The notes beneath the pieces are model-generated. The model had not been told where the DNA came from. It made no database searches and was given only the letters and a program-made list of their open reading frames with translations. Both the position numbers and the translations under genes were made by a program. Below are positions 16,619 to 24,907 of a stretch of DNA of 43,229 nt, piece by piece (position 1 is the stretch's first letter; every line of letters begins with the position of its first letter). This DNA is from Flavobacteriales bacterium UBA4422 (lineage in GTDB: Bacteria > Bacteroidota > Bacteroidia > Flavobacteriales_G > Salibacteraceae): contig DGQE01000014.1 of assembly GCA_002389645.1 (NCBI GenBank), forward strand, positions 1 to 43,229, read 5' to 3'.

Positions 16619-17401
16619 ATGAACTTCTCTCACTTAAAGGTTTCATCCAACGGGTCCATAGCTCAGGTCACCATTAACCGACCAGACAAACTAAACGCAT
16701 TGAACATAGAGGTTATTGAGCAGTTAAGCCAATGTATGACCCAACTGGATAAAGATGTAAGTATCCGGTGCATTATCCTCACTGGTGAAGGTCAAAAAGC
16801 TTTTGTCGCAGGTGCAGATATTAGTGAGTTTGCCAATTTTTCTGTTCCTCAAGGAACTAAGTTGAGTGCAGAAGGGCATGAAAAGCTTTTTAATCTAGTA
16901 TCAAAATTGAATACACCAGTCATTGCGGCCGTAAATGGTTTTGCCCTTGGTGGAGGATTAGAGCTGGCTATGAGCTGTCACATGAGAGTGGCGTCTGACA
17001 ATGCTAAAATGGGACTTCCTGAAGTTTCACTTGGAGTTATTCCCGGTTATGGCGGAACACAAAGGTTGCCTGAGCTTATTGGCAAGGGGCGTGCTATGGA
17101 AATGATCGCTTCCGCACAAATGATTGATGCAGCTACTGCCCTTCAATATGGCTTAGTAAATCATGTTGTTAATCAAGATCAATTGATTGCGAGGTGCGAG
17201 GAGATTGCCTCTAAAATCGTGAGAAACTCACCAAAAGCGATTGGGTTTGCTATTCAAGCGGTAAACGCAGGCTCAAATCCTAGTATTGATGGATATGCTG
17301 AAGAGGTAAGGTTATTTGGAGAGGCTTTTGGAACAGGAGATTTCAAAGAAGGAACAACTGCATTCTTAGAGAAAAGAAAGCCTGAGTTTAAAGGAGAATA
17401 G
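16619..17401 (+). CDS. enoyl-CoA hydratase/isomerase
   Basis: A 260-residue crotonase-family enzyme that hydrates 2-enoyl-CoA to 3-hydroxyacyl-CoA. The oxyanion-hole segment is AFVAGADISEF (61-71) with GFALGGG (107-113). Both catalytic glutamates are present: E115 (GLELAMS) and E135 (LPEVSLG), 20 residues apart as in the mitochondrial hydratase. PGYGGTQRLP follows. It is therefore likely an active hydratase of beta-oxidation or a related acyl-CoA pathway; substrate chain length cannot be told. It stands after the kinase gene and ends 5 bp from the convergent membrane-protein gene. Confidence 0.93.
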   Translation: MNFSHLKVSSNGSIAQVTINRPDKLNALNIEVIEQLSQCMTQLDKDVSIRCIILTGEGQKAFVAGADISEFANFSVPQGTKLSAEGHEKLFNLVSKLNTPVIAAVNGFALGGGLELAMSCHMRVASDNAKMGLPEVSLGVIPGYGGTQRLPELIGKGRAMEMIASAQMIDAATALQYGLVNHVVNQDQLIARCEEIASKIVRNSPKAIGFAIQAVNAGSNPSIDGYAEEVRLFGEAFGTGDFKEGTTAFLEKRKPEFKGE

Positions 17402-17406
17402 AACTC

Positions 17407-19224
17407 TTATTTTAGCGATGTTAGCTTTAAATGCGGGTTTTTTAAATTGAACCTGCCTAGTCCTTTATTCCACACGTACACTGCAATCAAATCATTTTTT
17501 TCAATCGAAACAGGTACGTCATATTTGTAAGACCACTGCTTCCATTTATTAAGAGGTAAATCAGGACGGTCATTGATACGGAATGCATCGTAGTATTTTC
17601 TGTTTTCTGAACTGTCTTTTACATCAATCACCACATAGGCATTTGTAGCTGCATTTTCAGTATACTCCTTTCTCTCCAATTGGTAGTCTACGAAAACTCG
17701 GTCTTTTGTAGCTTCAGTAAAAGTGTATTTAAACACGCCATTAAACTCCACCTCTTCGTTCATTATGAGGTGAAGGCCTTGTTCTTTTAATTCGGTGTGG
17801 TGAATAGTCCAATGAACATTATCTTTTTGATTCCAACCGCCCTCATAAATAGTTTTGGTAGATTGATGGTAAGGCATAACATCGTTTCTTCCGCCTAACA
17901 TTTTAGAGTGCTTTTTGTCTAGCTTACCTATGGCCCAGATATAAGCATCGGCATTTAAATTCCAAGAAGGTAAAATTTGAACATTGACTTGGTAGCTCTG
18001 CAAGAAATTCAGGAAAATGCATAAACCAAAAAATACGGCTGTAATTGCTTTTGTGCGAAGTCCTCTGAGAGTGTTAAGGGCTGATCCAATAGGTATGATT
18101 AGGAGAGCATAAAAATCAATCATTGGTCTTGAGCCAAACGAACCACCATAGTGCCATGACCACCAAGCGCTTAATACATATATAACCCCAACAAAAAACA
18201 AAAGAAAGCTCCAAAAAGAGAATCGACTTTTCTTGTAAAGAATAAATAGTCCTGGAAACAAAAGCAAGAAGAATGGGGTATAAATAAGCCAGCCACGCTT
18301 GAAGCTGAATAAGAATTTGAAAAAAGCAGGATTGGAGAAATAGAACCCTTCATTAGCATAACTCCAAACAATCCAATGCCCAGTTTGCATCTTATAAAGG
18401 AGCATTTGAATTAATACAAACACAAGTATCACCCCAATTGAAGTTGCAGGATAGATCAGCTTCGAAAAAAGAAACTTGAAGCCACCATAAAGCTGATTCT
18501 TTGATCCCGCAAGAAAAGGTAAGGAGAAAAGTATAAGTCCATCCACAGGCCTTATCAATACAGTTAATCCAAAGAAGAAGGACGCCAACAAGAGAGGCTT
18601 TATGCTTGGCTTTTCGAAATACCTTAGCGTATAGAATGCAAAAGCTGCAATAGTGAAAAATGAATAGACGTGGGCGTTTGTTATTTCCTCTGATACATAA
18701 AACAACAAATTCGTGCCAACAGCCGTCATAAGCACGAGAGCTGATTGTGTTAGACGTCCAATATTATAGTGCGCAAGTATTTTATATACAAATAGGAGCC
18801 CTGCTAGCATATAGAATATAGCCGCGACACCCATGCTGATTTGAAACGGGATTTCTAACCCGCTCAATGAGTCGCCTCCAAAAACAGAGGAAAATGAGAA
18901 AGCAATAAGAAAGAAAGGCAACATTAATAAGGCAGTGCCACTGTAATACTTATTGACCGCCTTTCCACCGGTTTTTACAATTGTCCGACCATTAGCTATT
19001 TGAGCAGTAAGATCATGATCAATAAATATAGAGGTCAGATAGTCGTAATAACCTCTTCCATCGCCTTTAATTGACCCTTGCCCAGCGTAAGTTTCGTCAC
19101 CATAATGTGACCATGTGAATGCAACCTGAAAAAAGCAGGCCACAAGAGTGACAATGGCAAGGACCAAGAGCTTTTGTTTAAAGAAGTCATTCATGAAATA
19201 CGAATGTCTCTTTTTTCTGAACAT
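17407..19224 (-). CDS. polytopic membrane protein, possible GT-C-type glycosyltransferase
   Basis: A 605-residue protein with a hydrophobic N-terminal two-thirds (about 10-12 helices, residues about 15-410) and a soluble beta-rich C-terminal domain (about 420-605). The first extracytoplasmic loop carries acidic residues (GDGRGYYDY at about 52-60), as in GT-C enzymes that use lipid-linked sugars, and TVLIRPVDGL resembles motifs in the GT39/ArnT group. I do not recognise a specific family, so the glycosyltransferase call is tentative. An in-frame ATG 10 codons on (MNDFFKQK) is a plausible alternative start. It is divergent from the flippase gene, which fits a role in surface glycans. Confidence 0.62.
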   Translation of the reverse strand: MFRKKRHSYFMNDFFKQKLLVLAIVTLVACFFQVAFTWSHYGDETYAGQGSIKGDGRGYYDYLTSIFIDHDLTAQIANGRTIVKTGGKAVNKYYSGTALLMLPFFLIAFSFSSVFGGDSLSGLEIPFQISMGVAAIFYMLAGLLFVYKILAHYNIGRLTQSALVLMTAVGTNLLFYVSEEITNAHVYSFFTIAAFAFYTLRYFEKPSIKPLLLASFFFGLTVLIRPVDGLILFSLPFLAGSKNQLYGGFKFLFSKLIYPATSIGVILVFVLIQMLLYKMQTGHWIVWSYANEGFYFSNPAFFKFLFSFKRGWLIYTPFFLLLFPGLFILYKKSRFSFWSFLLFFVGVIYVLSAWWSWHYGGSFGSRPMIDFYALLIIPIGSALNTLRGLRTKAITAVFFGLCIFLNFLQSYQVNVQILPSWNLNADAYIWAIGKLDKKHSKMLGGRNDVMPYHQSTKTIYEGGWNQKDNVHWTIHHTELKEQGLHLIMNEEVEFNGVFKYTFTEATKDRVFVDYQLERKEYTENAATNAYVVIDVKDSSENRKYYDAFRINDRPDLPLNKWKQWSYKYDVPVSIEKNDLIAVYVWNKGLGRFNLKNPHLKLTSLK

Positions 19225-19335
19225 CCAGTTTCATGCTTTTAAAGGTTGAATTTGTTAAGCAAAGAATGCGCGGTTGAAATCTTTAACAAAGGCTCGACAA
19301 TGTCTTGGTCTTCGGACGTTTCTTTGTAGTATTAG

Positions 19336-20850
19336 ATGGCATCTCCGTTAAAAAAACTTTTAGGCCAAACGGCTATTTATGGGCTCAGTAGCATATTAGG
19401 TAGGTTTCTAAACTATCTGCTGACTCCGCTTTATACCAGTAAAATGGTGTTTCAGCCCGAGCAATATGGCATCATTACCGAAATGTATGCTTATGTAGCT
19501 TTTCTTGTTGTGCTGCTTACTTATGGTATGGAAACTGCCTTTTTCCGATATTTCTCGCAAGCCAAAGAGAACCCGGAAAAAGTCTATTCAACGGCACTTT
19601 GGTCGTTACTGGTTAGTTCATTTATGTTCATTGTTGGGGTTTCCATTTTTGCACAGCCGATTGCTGAGTTCTTAGGCTATCCAAACGATAAAGAATACAT
19701 CTCTTGGTTTGGAATTATCGTTGGTTTAGATGCGCTTATCGCCATTCCATTGGCTAAATTGAGGGCAGAGAACAAACCTGTCAAGTTTGCGCTGATCAAT
19801 TTTGTATTTATTGGTGTCAATATCGGGTTAAACCTCTTCTTTCTAGCCTATTGTCTTCCAAAATACCAGGCAGGCGAAATTAATTGGCTCGTTTCTACTT
19901 TCTATAACCCTGAAACAGGTGTGGGGTACGTATTCATCGCCAATTTGATTGCAAGTGCGGTTCGATTTTTAATGGTATCGCCTCAGCTATTTAAACTGAA
20001 GCTGGACTTCGACAGGGTGCTTTGGAAGAAGATGATCTGGTATGCCTTCCCTTTGCTTATAGCAGGGTTAGCCGGAATAGTCAATGAAACATTAGACCGA
20101 GCAATGCTCAAATGGATGTTGTTTGATGATTTAGGCGAGGTTCGAACAATGACACAACTTGGTATTTATGGAGCTTGTTATAAGCTCTCCATAGTGATCA
20201 CCTTGTGCATTCAAGCCTATCGTTATGCGGCCGAACCCTTCTTTTTTGATCACGCTAAACAGTCTGATTCAAGACACACTTATGCCCGAATGCTGCATGT
20301 TTTCTTTGCTTTCGTCATGCTTGTTTTTCTAACAGTCACCTTGTTTATTGATGTATTTAAATACTTGATCCCCAATGAAGCGTATTGGGTGGGATTAGAC
20401 ATTGTTCCAGTTCTTTTGTTGGCGAATGTCTTCCTAGGAGTGTATTTCAATTTAAGCGTATGGTACAAGCTTACAGATAAGACGATGTTTGGGTCCTATA
20501 TCGCCATCACGGGCGCTCTTATAACCGTTGTGCTTAACTTTTTATTAATTCCTGCTTTGGGTTTTAGGGGGTCAGCTTATGCGACATTGGCTTGCTACTT
20601 CGGAATGGCCGCTATTAGTTATTACTTCGGACAGAAACACTTTAAAGTGCCTTATAATATGGCCAAGCTTATCGGATATTTTTCCTTGGCTATTGCACTC
20701 TTCTTGGTGAACGAGTTAGTAAGCTTTCCAAATCTTGTTGTGGCAACTTCAGCACGTATGGTGATGATAATAATCTTTGCACTCGTTATTACTTATTTCG
20801 AGTTTTACAAATCCAAAATAGATGCCGTTGCAAATAGAAATCGTCAATAA
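19336..20850 (+). CDS. polysaccharide flippase (Wzx/MOP family)
   Basis: A 504-residue protein with about 12-14 membrane helices and the opening of oligosaccharide flippases: LGQTAIYGLSSILGRFLNYLLTPLYT (split), then YGMETAFFRYFSQ. These proteins move lipid-linked glycans across the inner membrane. It is the first gene of a tight cluster (flippase, dut, NTP transferase, TPR protein, DUF4292 lipoprotein, EnvC-like protein) that I recall as conserved in Flavobacteriia. Its last 29 nt overlap dut in another frame. A TTTCTTTG box (one mismatch to TAnnTTTG) lies at 19319-19326. Confidence 0.88.
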   Translation: MASPLKKLLGQTAIYGLSSILGRFLNYLLTPLYTSKMVFQPEQYGIITEMYAYVAFLVVLLTYGMETAFFRYFSQAKENPEKVYSTALWSLLVSSFMFIVGVSIFAQPIAEFLGYPNDKEYISWFGIIVGLDALIAIPLAKLRAENKPVKFALINFVFIGVNIGLNLFFLAYCLPKYQAGEINWLVSTFYNPETGVGYVFIANLIASAVRFLMVSPQLFKLKLDFDRVLWKKMIWYAFPLLIAGLAGIVNETLDRAMLKWMLFDDLGEVRTMTQLGIYGACYKLSIVITLCIQAYRYAAEPFFFDHAKQSDSRHTYARMLHVFFAFVMLVFLTVTLFIDVFKYLIPNEAYWVGLDIVPVLLLANVFLGVYFNLSVWYKLTDKTMFGSYIAITGALITVVLNFLLIPALGFRGSAYATLACYFGMAAISYYFGQKHFKVPYNMAKLIGYFSLAIALFLVNELVSFPNLVVATSARMVMIIIFALVITYFEFYKSKIDAVANRNRQ

Positions 20851-21265
20851 AAGTCATCACGACCTCCCCATTTTCGCTACATTACTTTCCGCTGGAATGG
20901 ACCTTAGAGCCTTCCTTCCTGAATCATCCATTGTTTTAAAACCAGGTGCGCGGGCGCTAATTCCAACAGGTCTTCACATTGCTTTGCCCGGTGGGTTTGA
21001 GGCACAAGTGAGGCCCCGGTCAGGGCTAGCATACAAGAAAGGAGTAACTGTGTTGAACTCTCCAGGAACTATCGATGCCGATTACAGAGGAGATGTTGGT
21101 GTTATTCTCATTAATCATTCCAGTGAACCTTTTGAGGTTTGTGACGGAGAACGAATCGCTCAAATGGTGATCGCTAAATATGAAAAGATTACTTGGCGAG
21201 AAGTGTCGGAATTATCCTCTACAGACAGAGGAGAGGGCGGTTTCGGTAGCACTGGCAAGAAATAG
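20822..21265 (+). CDS. dut: dUTP diphosphatase
   Basis: A 147-residue trimeric dUTPase, which hydrolyses dUTP to dUMP and keeps uracil out of DNA. All five family motifs are present in order: SAGMDLRA, RPRSGLA, GTIDADYRGDVGVIL (with the catalytic Asp), ERIAQMV, and the C-terminal RGEGGFGSTG. The start at 20822 lies inside the flippase gene and gives the usual N terminus (QIEIVNKSHHDLP), so the 29-nt overlap appears real. A pyrimidine-pool enzyme within an envelope cluster is odd functionally but a common arrangement in this group. Confidence 0.96.
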   Translation: MPLQIEIVNKSHHDLPIFATLLSAGMDLRAFLPESSIVLKPGARALIPTGLHIALPGGFEAQVRPRSGLAYKKGVTVLNSPGTIDADYRGDVGVILINHSSEPFEVCDGERIAQMVIAKYEKITWREVSELSSTDRGEGGFGSTGKK

Positions 21266-21296
21266 AAAGGCAATAATTAACCCTTATTCTCAAATG

Positions 21297-21312
21297 AGAG
21301 GTCACGACCTCT
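21297..21312. promoter_or_regulatory. inverted repeat in promoter region of NTP-transferase gene
   Basis: AGAGGTC (21297-21303), a 2-nt centre (AC), and GACCTCT (21306-21312) form a perfect 7+7 inverted repeat. It lies where the minus-33 box would be for a candidate minus-7 box CATTTTTG (21324-21331). It could be an operator; without a T tract it does not look like a terminator. Confidence 0.4.
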
Positions 21313-21352
21313 AATGGTTTTCGCATTTTTGCGGCTCAAAGACTTGATTTAG

Positions 21353-22354
21353 ATGAATTTGATCATTCCAATGGCAGGGCAAGGAAAGCGTATGCGTCCT
21401 CACACCCTCATGACACCTAAGCCACTTATTCCAGTTGGTGGTAAACCAATTGTTCAAAGACTTGTAGAAGATATCGCTGCAATGTGCGATGAACCAATCA
21501 ACGAGATTGGGTTTATCATTGGTGATTTTGGCGATGCAGTAGAGAAAGAGTTGCTGGATATTGCGTCAAGCCTTGGGGCTAAAGGCAAGATATACTACCA
21601 AGACATCGCATTAGGTACTGGGCATGCCATTTATTGCGCTGAGCCTTCGCTTACAGGTCCGGTCATTGTAGCTTTTGCTGACACACTTTTTCGTGCAGAT
21701 TTTAAAATTGATTCGAATCAAGACGGAACCATTTGGGTGAAACAAATAGAAGATCCAAGTCAATTTGGAGTTGTCAAAGTGAATGAAGCCGGAGCAATAA
21801 CTGATTTTGTAGAAAAACCAAAGGACTTTGTAAGTGACTTGGCGATCATCGGAATATATTTCTTTAAGGATGGCGATCACTTGAAAAGGGAATTAAAAAG
21901 CCTAATGGACAACAATGTTGTGAAAGGAGGCGAGTATCAGTTGACAGACGCCTTAGAGAACATGAAACAGCAGGGTGTTGTATTTAGACCAGGCACAGTA
22001 GACCATTGGATGGACTGCGGAAATAAAAACGCTACAGTTGAAACCAACCGAATGATTTTAGAATTTGAGAAAGACCAAATGATGGTTTCCGATTCTGCTA
22101 ACATTGAAAATTCAATATTGATTCAGCCGGTTCAGATTTCTGACGGAGTGAATATTGTTAATTCTGTAGTTGGGCCTCACGTAAGCATAGGAAAGAATGC
22201 TCAGGTTAATAATACCCGATTGAGCAATAGTATTGTCAGATCAGATAGTTCGATAAATAACGCTGTAATTGAAAATTCCTTAATAGGAATGCACACAACC
22301 GTTGCATTGAATGCAATGGATCTCAGTATGGGAGATTTCTCAACAATGAATTAA
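21353..22354 (+). CDS. sugar-1-phosphate nucleotidyltransferase
   Basis: A 333-residue NDP-sugar pyrophosphorylase. The N-terminal Rossmann-like domain starts IIPMAGQGKRMRPHTLMTPKPLIPVGGKP (split), the nucleotide-binding signature of the family, and VVAFADTLF holds the metal-binding aspartate. The last 90 residues are a left-handed beta helix of hexapeptide repeats (SILIQP, VQISDG, NIVNSV, VSIGKN and others). It would couple a sugar-1-phosphate (glucose or mannose) to an NTP to feed glycan synthesis, consistent with the flippase upstream. Which sugar and base cannot be told. The next gene starts 5 nt after its stop. Confidence 0.9.
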   Translation: MNLIIPMAGQGKRMRPHTLMTPKPLIPVGGKPIVQRLVEDIAAMCDEPINEIGFIIGDFGDAVEKELLDIASSLGAKGKIYYQDIALGTGHAIYCAEPSLTGPVIVAFADTLFRADFKIDSNQDGTIWVKQIEDPSQFGVVKVNEAGAITDFVEKPKDFVSDLAIIGIYFFKDGDHLKRELKSLMDNNVVKGGEYQLTDALENMKQQGVVFRPGTVDHWMDCGNKNATVETNRMILEFEKDQMMVSDSANIENSILIQPVQISDGVNIVNSVVGPHVSIGKNAQVNNTRLSNSIVRSDSSINNAVIENSLIGMHTTVALNAMDLSMGDFSTMN

Positions 22355-22359
22355 AGCGA

Positions 22360-24081
22360 GTGCTGAGGTTCTTTACATATCGCATAGTTCTCATAACTAT
22401 TCTTATTCAAGTGTGTTTTATGCCGGCTACGGCACAAAAGAAAGGTGAGCTGTCTGAGGTTGAAAATGTGCGGTTAACCACTCTTTTCTTGAACGCTGAA
22501 AAAGCCCATGTGCTTGGAAATATTGAAGAAGCGACTCGACTTTTTCAAGAGTGCTTGATGCTCGACCCAGAAAATGACGCAGCTTATTTTAATATAGGCA
22601 AGATATTCCTTGAACTGGAAATGATGCCCGATGCTGAAATCAATTTTGCAAAGGCTGTAAAGCTGGATGACTCCAACAAGTGGTACTGGCTGAGCTGGGC
22701 GCAAGCATTAATAGCCCATGAAAAATATGGAGAGGCTTCAAAAATTTACGCCAAGATGACTAAGCGTTATCCTAATGATGTTCAGTTGGAGATGGATTTT
22801 GCAAGCACTTTAATGCAGGCTGGCGACTCAAAGAAGGCGTTAAAGGAGTTTGATAAAATAGAGCTAAAGTCAGGACCAAGTCATGAGATTGCGAGAAGAA
22901 AGTATCATTATTACATCAATGCCGGTAAATACGATGATGCTGCCAATGAAATTGAAAAATTGCTGGATGTATATCCTGGCGACAACCAGTTGTATGGCAT
23001 GCTGGCAGAGCTTTACAAAGCTCAAGGAAAAATAGACAAAGCCATATTAGTTTACGAAAAGGCGTATAAGGCAGAGCCTACTAACCCTTACATACAGCTT
23101 TCTTTGGCTGAGTTTTATGATCGCGCGGGCCGCAGAGATACTTCTTACGTCTATTTGAAAAAGGCTTACAATAACTCCAATCTTGATATTGACACCAAGG
23201 TTGGTGTTCTTTTAAAAATGTTCAATGAAGCAGAAAATTATCCGAAAGTTAGGTCTCAGGCTATCGAGTTGTGCTCCTTAGTCATAAACACACACCCTGA
23301 GGATGCGAAAAGCTATTCGGTTTATGGTGACTACCTTCATTTAGATGGCAAAAGAAGCGAGGCACTAGATCAATACAGAAAAGCGGTTAAAATCGACCCT
23401 TCAAAGTTTGCTATTTGGAATCAAATTCTATTTCTCGACTCTGAACTGAACGATTATGAAGGCTTGATAGCAGATAGCGAAAAGGCACTGGAATATTTTC
23501 CCGCCCAGCCTTCTGTTTACTTGTTTAACGGAATTGCAAACAATCAACAAAAGCGGCATGTTCAGGCAGCAGCAAGTTTGAAAAGAGGTGCAGAATTGGT
23601 CATCGGAAATAACTTTTTATCTGCTCAAATGCTAGCAAGCTTAGGAGATGCCTATCATGAGTTAGGAATGGCAGCTTCTTCGGATAGCGCGTATGACGCG
23701 TCTTTGAGCTATGATCCAAACAATGCTTATGTGCTTAATAACTACAGCTACTTCCTCTCCTTACGTGAAGAGCGGCTAGACATTGCAAAAGAAATGTCGG
23801 CTAGATCTTTAGAGTTGGAGCCCGCCAACCCTTCATATCTAGACACCTATGGTTGGATATTATTTAAACTCAAAGACTATTCTCAAGCTGCCGATAAGCT
23901 AAAGAACGCATTAGAAAATGGAGGTAAAAACTCTGCTGAGGTGCATGAACATTATGGCGATACGCTGTTTAAATTAGGGGAGGTTGACAAAGCTATTGAC
24001 CATTGGAAACAAGCGCAAACCTTAGGTAGCGCAAACCCTCATTTGCCCGAAAAGATTAACACTAAGACTCTCGTTGACTAA
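22360..24081 (+). CDS. secreted or membrane-anchored TPR-repeat protein
   Basis: A 573-residue protein with a signal peptide (about 1-25, ending ATAQ) followed by about 13-14 TPR units across the whole length, for example LDPENDAAYFNIGKIFLELE and LEPANPSYLDTYGWILFKL. TPR arrays are protein-binding scaffolds; here the location is presumably periplasmic. The start is GTG at 22360, 5 nt after the NTP-transferase stop. It overlaps the DUF4292 gene by 8 nt, and its conserved place in the cluster suggests a part in envelope assembly; no partner is known to me. Confidence 0.85.
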   Translation: MLRFFTYRIVLITILIQVCFMPATAQKKGELSEVENVRLTTLFLNAEKAHVLGNIEEATRLFQECLMLDPENDAAYFNIGKIFLELEMMPDAEINFAKAVKLDDSNKWYWLSWAQALIAHEKYGEASKIYAKMTKRYPNDVQLEMDFASTLMQAGDSKKALKEFDKIELKSGPSHEIARRKYHYYINAGKYDDAANEIEKLLDVYPGDNQLYGMLAELYKAQGKIDKAILVYEKAYKAEPTNPYIQLSLAEFYDRAGRRDTSYVYLKKAYNNSNLDIDTKVGVLLKMFNEAENYPKVRSQAIELCSLVINTHPEDAKSYSVYGDYLHLDGKRSEALDQYRKAVKIDPSKFAIWNQILFLDSELNDYEGLIADSEKALEYFPAQPSVYLFNGIANNQQKRHVQAAASLKRGAELVIGNNFLSAQMLASLGDAYHELGMAASSDSAYDASLSYDPNNAYVLNNYSYFLSLREERLDIAKEMSARSLELEPANPSYLDTYGWILFKLKDYSQAADKLKNALENGGKNSAEVHEHYGDTLFKLGEVDKAIDHWKQAQTLGSANPHLPEKINTKTLVD

Positions 24082-24907
24082 GGCCATTTTTTATATTGTT
24101 TTTGCCGTGGGCGTTATTGGGCTTTCTTCTTGCAGGGTAAGCAAAGAAGCACTCACTGACAAGCATTTCCCCAATCGCAAATCGGATGAGGTTTTACAGT
24201 TGATGCAAGAAAACGAGGTCAATTGTGAATGGCTGAGCATTAAATATGATGTTGAGCTAAAAACACCCAAAATTGACGATAGCTTTAAAATGTATGTGCG
24301 CATGCGTAAAGACAGCGTCATATGGGTTTCTGCCACCTACTATGCGGTAGAAGTAGCTCGATTTCTTTTCACTCCGGACAGCGTTAAATTTATGGACAGA
24401 AAGAACAATCAATACTATGTGGGGGAGTATGACTATATCTCAGAAAGGTTTCAGGTCGATGCCAATTTTAATGTACTTCAGTCATTGATTCTGGCCAACA
24501 GCGCAGAATTATTGAAGGTTGAATCAGAAGATGACAAAATGAAAAGCTCAAAGAGTGATGGAAACTATTATTTGAGTGTGTTAAGAAAGCGGCAACTGAG
24601 AAGAGCGTTAAAAAGAGATGAGATCAAAAAGGATTTGGACCTTGGAATTAGTGTATGGGTTCAACCTGAAAACTTTCGAATATCCAAGACCACGATTGCT
24701 GATTTTGAGTCAGATAGAAGTATTACGGCAGTCTTTTCAGACTATGAGAAAACTTGTAATTCATTATTCCCGAAGAAGGTGAACTACACTGCCCTCTCAG
24801 CCAATGAACAAGCCGAGGTGAAAACATCGGCAATGAAGGTTACTCCGGATAAGAAAGTAAGCCTTTCCTTTACCATTCCGGAAAAATATGAACCACTGGT
24901 CCCTTAG
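24074..24907 (+). CDS. DUF4292-like lipoprotein
   Basis: A 277-residue predicted lipoprotein: signal peptide with lipobox GLSSC (Cys20), then a body with many beta strands and the LolA/LolB-like pattern of an early 'MYVRMRKDSVIWVSATY' strand pair. It matches DUF4292 proteins of Bacteroidota in size, position and topology. These have a LolB-like lipoprotein-localisation fold by my recollection, so outer-membrane lipoprotein or lipid handling is a reasonable inference only. The start is TTG at 24074 (no ATG gives the signal peptide). It overlaps both neighbours (8 nt upstream, 20 nt downstream). Confidence 0.78.
   Translation: MTKAIFYIVFAVGVIGLSSCRVSKEALTDKHFPNRKSDEVLQLMQENEVNCEWLSIKYDVELKTPKIDDSFKMYVRMRKDSVIWVSATYYAVEVARFLFTPDSVKFMDRKNNQYYVGEYDYISERFQVDANFNVLQSLILANSAELLKVESEDDKMKSSKSDGNYYLSVLRKRQLRRALKRDEIKKDLDLGISVWVQPENFRISKTTIADFESDRSITAVFSDYEKTCNSLFPKKVNYTALSANEQAEVKTSAMKVTPDKKVSLSFTIPEKYEPLVP

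Noticed and set aside
19251..19290. 8-bp inverted repeat TTTGTTAA ... TTAACAAA between the divergent membrane-protein and flippase genes
   Set aside because: AT-rich, short and with a 24-nt spacer; similar pairs are expected by chance in AT-rich gaps.
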